A stretch of 64,000 nt of DNA from Stercorarius parasiticus (Eukaryota; Chordata; Aves; Charadriiformes; Stercorariidae), in the NCBI GenBank assembly GCA_013396915.1, contig VWZL01000198.1:1-64000 (forward strand), written 5' to 3'. The notes under the pieces are model-generated. The model did no database searches. It saw only the letters and a program-made list of their open reading frames with translations, and was not told the DNA's origin. The translations under genes were made by a program, and so were the position numbers. The first letter of the stretch is position 1; the number at the start of each line of letters is the position of its first letter. Positions 60,371 through 64,000 of the stretch are shown here, in pieces.

Positions 60371-60966
60371 TGTCGTGGTTTAACCCCAGCCAACAGCTAA
60401 ATGCCACACAACTGCTCACTCACTCCCAGCAGGATGGGGGGAGAATCAGAAGACTAAAAGTGAGAAAACTCATGGGTCGAGATCAAAACAGTTTAACAAT
60501 TGAAATAAAACAAAATAAAATGAAAAGAATAAATTGTAATGAAAAGGGAAATAAGACAGAGAGAGAAATAAAGCCCAAGAGAGACAAGTAATGCAAATGA
60601 AAACAATTGCTCGCCACCAACTGACCAGTGCCCAGCCAGTCACAGAGTAGTGCACCCCCCGCCAACCTTCTCCCTAAGTTTTATTGCTGAGCATATCATC
60701 ATATGGCATGGGACGTCTCTTTGGGTCAGTTAGGGTCAGCTATCCCAGCTGTGCTCCCCCCAAAGCTACTTGTGCACCCCCAGCCTACTTGCTGGTGGGT
60801 GGGGTGGGATGAGAAGCAGAAAAGGCCTTGACTCTGTGTAAGCACTGCTCGGCAAAAACAAAAACATACCTATATTATCATCAACACTGTTTTCAGCACA
60901 AATCCCAAACATAGCCGCATACTAGCTATGAACAAAACTAGCTCTATCCCACACAAAACCAGCACA
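60371..60966 (-). mobile_element. Solo LTR of an avian endogenous retrovirus (second type)
   Basis: A complete 596-bp LTR. On the minus strand it begins TGTGCTGGTTTTGTGTGGGA and ends GGTTAAACCACGACA, with TG...CA ends. The flanking 4-bp sequence CCTT is present at 60367-60370 and 60967-60970, consistent with a target duplication. The minus orientation is taken from a TATA-like CAGCAATAAAACT at about 60677-60690, preceded by a degenerate CRE-like ATGATGATATG. It belongs to a very common avian LTR family whose members start TGTCCTGGTTTCGGCTGGGA. No internal proviral sequence flanks it, so it is a solo LTR. The open frames inside it are incidental. Confidence 0.9.
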
Positions 60967-63900
60967 CCTTTCCCTTTTCTTTTCTCTTATGACCTCTTAG
61001 GCTGTAAGGAAAATTTTCACTCACCTAGCATCAACTAGGAAATGAGATTAACAATGTGATTGGCTTCTGAAACATTTCTTCAGAAACATGCAGTTCAAAT
61101 ATATGAAAATTGCTCACTTGCCAAATATGCTGATTTGATGATGTGGAAGTTTGCTTATGTATGCAAGTAGGAGTTATCATTCTGCCCTTGCCAACACATT
61201 CTTGGTGCTTGTTCACTGCAGAGTTGCTTGCTTTTATGTAGAAGCAAATAGAATAAGAAAGCCTCACAATATTTTTGTAAAATGCCAATCCTGATTTGAC
61301 TATGCAGAATGTAATCTTTGTTTTGGTTGGAAAATAATATTTATACAGACATTTTTAAATCATGCAAATCTCCAAAGAGAAACTCTCTTTCAGAGAGTAT
61401 AGATATTCTTGTGTGAGCAACTGTATTTGTTCTGGAAATGTCCACCCTGTTGTCCTGGTTAAATAGATGTGTGACATTTAGGAGGCAGGCAGAAAACAGG
61501 AGAATATTTTAAATTCATGGACTTTCTTGGCTATGAAGAAATACACAATCATTTCAACAGAATTGGAAGAGCAAAAAGGAGAAATAACAGGAACACTCAA
61601 AGAACAAAACCAGTCTTCTGTCAAGATCTAACTTTTGGCATTTAAATTGTGTCCCACTACATGGTGTGTGGAAAGGCAATGTCTGGATAAATATGCTTTA
61701 CATTTCAGGTTGCACTAAACAATGTAGAGCAGTTTTACAAATAACTATGTCCAAAGTACTGCAAGAAATTAATTTAAATTTAAAGGAGCTCACTGTAACC
61801 TTCAAAATTAGGACAATACAAATGAATTGGTTCCTCCCTCCCCCCCCCCCCCCTTTTTTTTTTGGTCTTTTTAACATCACAAGGAAGCAAATGTGTTTAC
61901 CTTATTTATTTCTCCCTTTGTCAAGCTGCCTATTTATCAGCATGAAATGCTTCATAGGCCTCATTCCACAGACAGTAGAACATGGAGTCAGCTGTTCCCT
62001 GAGATTTACACTACAGTTATGTTCACTGTAGTTTCCAGAGGAAGGAACTGAGGGAACAGACAGGGCCAATGATGAACTAAACCATTCTTGTTCCGAAGAG
62101 TTCTAAAACATAGAGTTTCTTTTTACTTTGGACTTCATTTTTAGTATTATCCACTTTTCCTCTGATAATTTTTGTGCCTTATAAGCAGTATATGTCATAT
62201 AGCTATGGAAAACTAGTACATAACTTAGGCTTGCACAGCTTGAAGGACTGTGTGTTGGACTCAATCACATGGCTGATGTCATGGTCTCCCACTGAAACAA
62301 AGAATTTTGTACATTTATCTTAAAGATGCATAGATTGTCTCCTACTTCATCAACTCTTTCTACACACAACTTTGAAACTCCCGTAGCCAGGATGAGTGTG
62401 CTCATCCTGGCTCCCTGCTCAAATTACTGGTCTCCCTGCTCAAAGAAGAGTTACTAAAAGCTCTGCTTCCTATATATGGCAAACTCTTTTGGCCTTTTCC
62501 CAATTACTGGATCACATGGTGTCTAATTATAGGACCAATACAAAGAAACATGCCATGTCATATTACCTTATTAAAGAGATGAACTCTCTTACACAAACAC
62601 AAGGTTCTTCAAATAACGGACCAGAACTGAAACTTGGAATGCCTGCTAGCTAGTAAACTAGTAATATGAAGAATATGAAATACTAGTGAAATAAAGATGA
62701 AATTATACTCTTATTTCATCCAGTGGGGGAATAAATTCTGAACTTGTGAGAATACCCTTGTACCCAGGAAGACAGCATGCCAACTCTATCTATCCCTTAA
62801 AGAATCAGAACCATAGCCAGACATAAGGGGTGTGGTGGTTTCCTTAGTAAGTCTAGGACACCTGGCCATTACACAGTCTCATGTCTCAAAATGCTGCGCA
62901 ACACCTGAGCTACGCAGGAACTGACACAATTACCTCCTTGTAGTACTCTTAATCCTGAAACTACTTTTAGAATCAGGTAGATAACCTACATAGTAATCTC
63001 AGAGAGAAGATATTAGAGTAACATCTTTCTCAGTTCCTTGCACTTGGGAGACAAAACCTAATTTCTATTTCCTTTTTACCTGAGAGAACTAAAACATGCA
63101 CCTCCTACTCCTATTAAGCTGTAAATTATAGGTTAGGTTCTAAATCCTTTTTGGGAAAAACCACACCACTTTAATATTAATTAAATATTCAGTGGGATAG
63201 AAAAAGAAGAATTTTGATCTGCACAGCCTTGATTTAAAAAGGAGGAGACACATTTTTTATTTTACCTATTAATGAAAATTTAAGTATTATGAATTACTCA
63301 CTGGAACAGCACTTGGGAGGCAGATTTCCCCCGTGACAGGTAACAGCCCTGACGATTTGGTTAGAATTTCACGATGTCTCTTACTCCGTCTTTCTCTGGA
63401 ACACTGTATATTTAATTATTTCATGCAAAACCTAATAGTTTGAAGGAGGGAGCTGAAGATTCCCAGTCCTATAAGTGATAACCAGCTGGTTAGTTTATTC
63501 ATCTGGAAGAGCAGATTGATAGAATTCAAACCCCTCCAGCAAAAAGGAAAGTGGACTTAGGGTTCTGAATTTCTGAGTAAAACGCTGGGACGCCATCATC
63601 TTATCTTGCTTTGACTTTTTGACTTAGGAATGCTGAGAACTCCTATCAGTTTAGGTGCCACAATCCAAAATTGTGTTGCCTGGATTGTGTGTGTGCAGCA
63701 TCTTCGTGTTTGTGTATCAATTTGCCTGTTTAATCCTAGGTATTGCTAGAAGTAGGCATTTAGTCCTTATTGATCTTGGAGTCACAGAAGCAAAGTAAGT
63801 GACCATCCATTTAGCTTTGTGGTGCCATTACTAGATTATTAACAATACCATAACTAAACAGTCTAAAGCTCTATTAGCTATAATGTACAATGCAATCATT

Positions 63901-64000
63901 GTCGTAATGGTTATGGAAACATCCATTAAGGCATGAATAACTTGACATGAGGAAGGTCAGATGTTGATGTCCTCAGAATAACCTGATGGTTAGTGAATAG
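60967..64000. other. Unique AT-rich DNA, no supported gene
   Basis: No recognisable gene or transposon up to the window end. A C14-T10 run lies at 61840-61863. The plus-strand frame that crosses it (61666-62031) contains a proline run followed by phenylalanines, which is a composition artefact. Confidence 0.6.
61840..61863. repeat. Homopolymer junction C14-T10
   Basis: Fourteen C followed directly by ten T. The complementary strand has a 14-G run. The exact lengths may be unreliable in the assembly. Confidence 0.9.

Noticed and set aside
61450..61475. TGTCCTGGTT at 61453 as the start of another LTR
   Set aside because: The match ends after about ten bases, and no matching LTR body or second end follows.

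Overview
The window looks like a gene-poor stretch of a bird nuclear genome, most likely a neoavian. The evidence is the repeat content. There are eleven recognisable CR1 LINE fragments, several ending in the avian CR1 tail of repeated ATTCTATG-like octamers. There are also two well-delimited solo LTRs whose TGTCCTGGTT-like and AACCAxGACA-like ends are typical of avian endogenous retroviruses. The rest is AT-rich single-copy DNA with many poly-A/poly-T tracts. I found no bacterial-style operon, CRISPR array, tRNA or rRNA, and no complete gene.

Layout: 1-1150 holds a minus-strand CR1 ORF2 piece cut by the window edge and a short CR1 3' tail. 3155-3860 is a minus-strand solo LTR. 8053-10433 holds a CR1 3' end and a longer, internally rearranged CR1. 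12200-13722 has two CR1 3' ends. 17930-18845 is a CR1 with a deletion inside the reverse transcriptase. 28178-29497 is a pair of CR1 3' ends in inverted orientation. 29.5-46 kb is mostly unique DNA with a 100-N assembly gap (38731-38830). 46.0-47.25 kb is a GC-richer, LTR-like block. 51.0-52.8 kb is the longest CR1 ORF2 relic (endonuclease and first half of RT). 54.0-56.1 kb is a minus-strand CR1, an unidentified GC-rich repeat-like block and an AGAAG microsatellite. 60371-60966 is a second solo LTR. The remainder to 64000 is unique AT-rich DNA.

The only hints of host coding sequence lie on the minus strand between 34.2 and 42.7 kb. The best is a 128-bp segment (34258-34385) that looks like a last coding exon with a strong splice acceptor. 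A 98-codon open segment at 40811-41107 and weaker ones at 41408-41606 and 42365-42653 lie upstream of it. They could be exons of one minus-strand gene, but I recognise none of them. Stop-free runs of about 100 codons are expected by chance in AT-rich DNA of this size, so these stay candidates.

Nothing here amounts to a new biological system. The most useful leads are the candidate exons, the two unclassified GC-rich repeat blocks and the unusual CR1 rearrangements.
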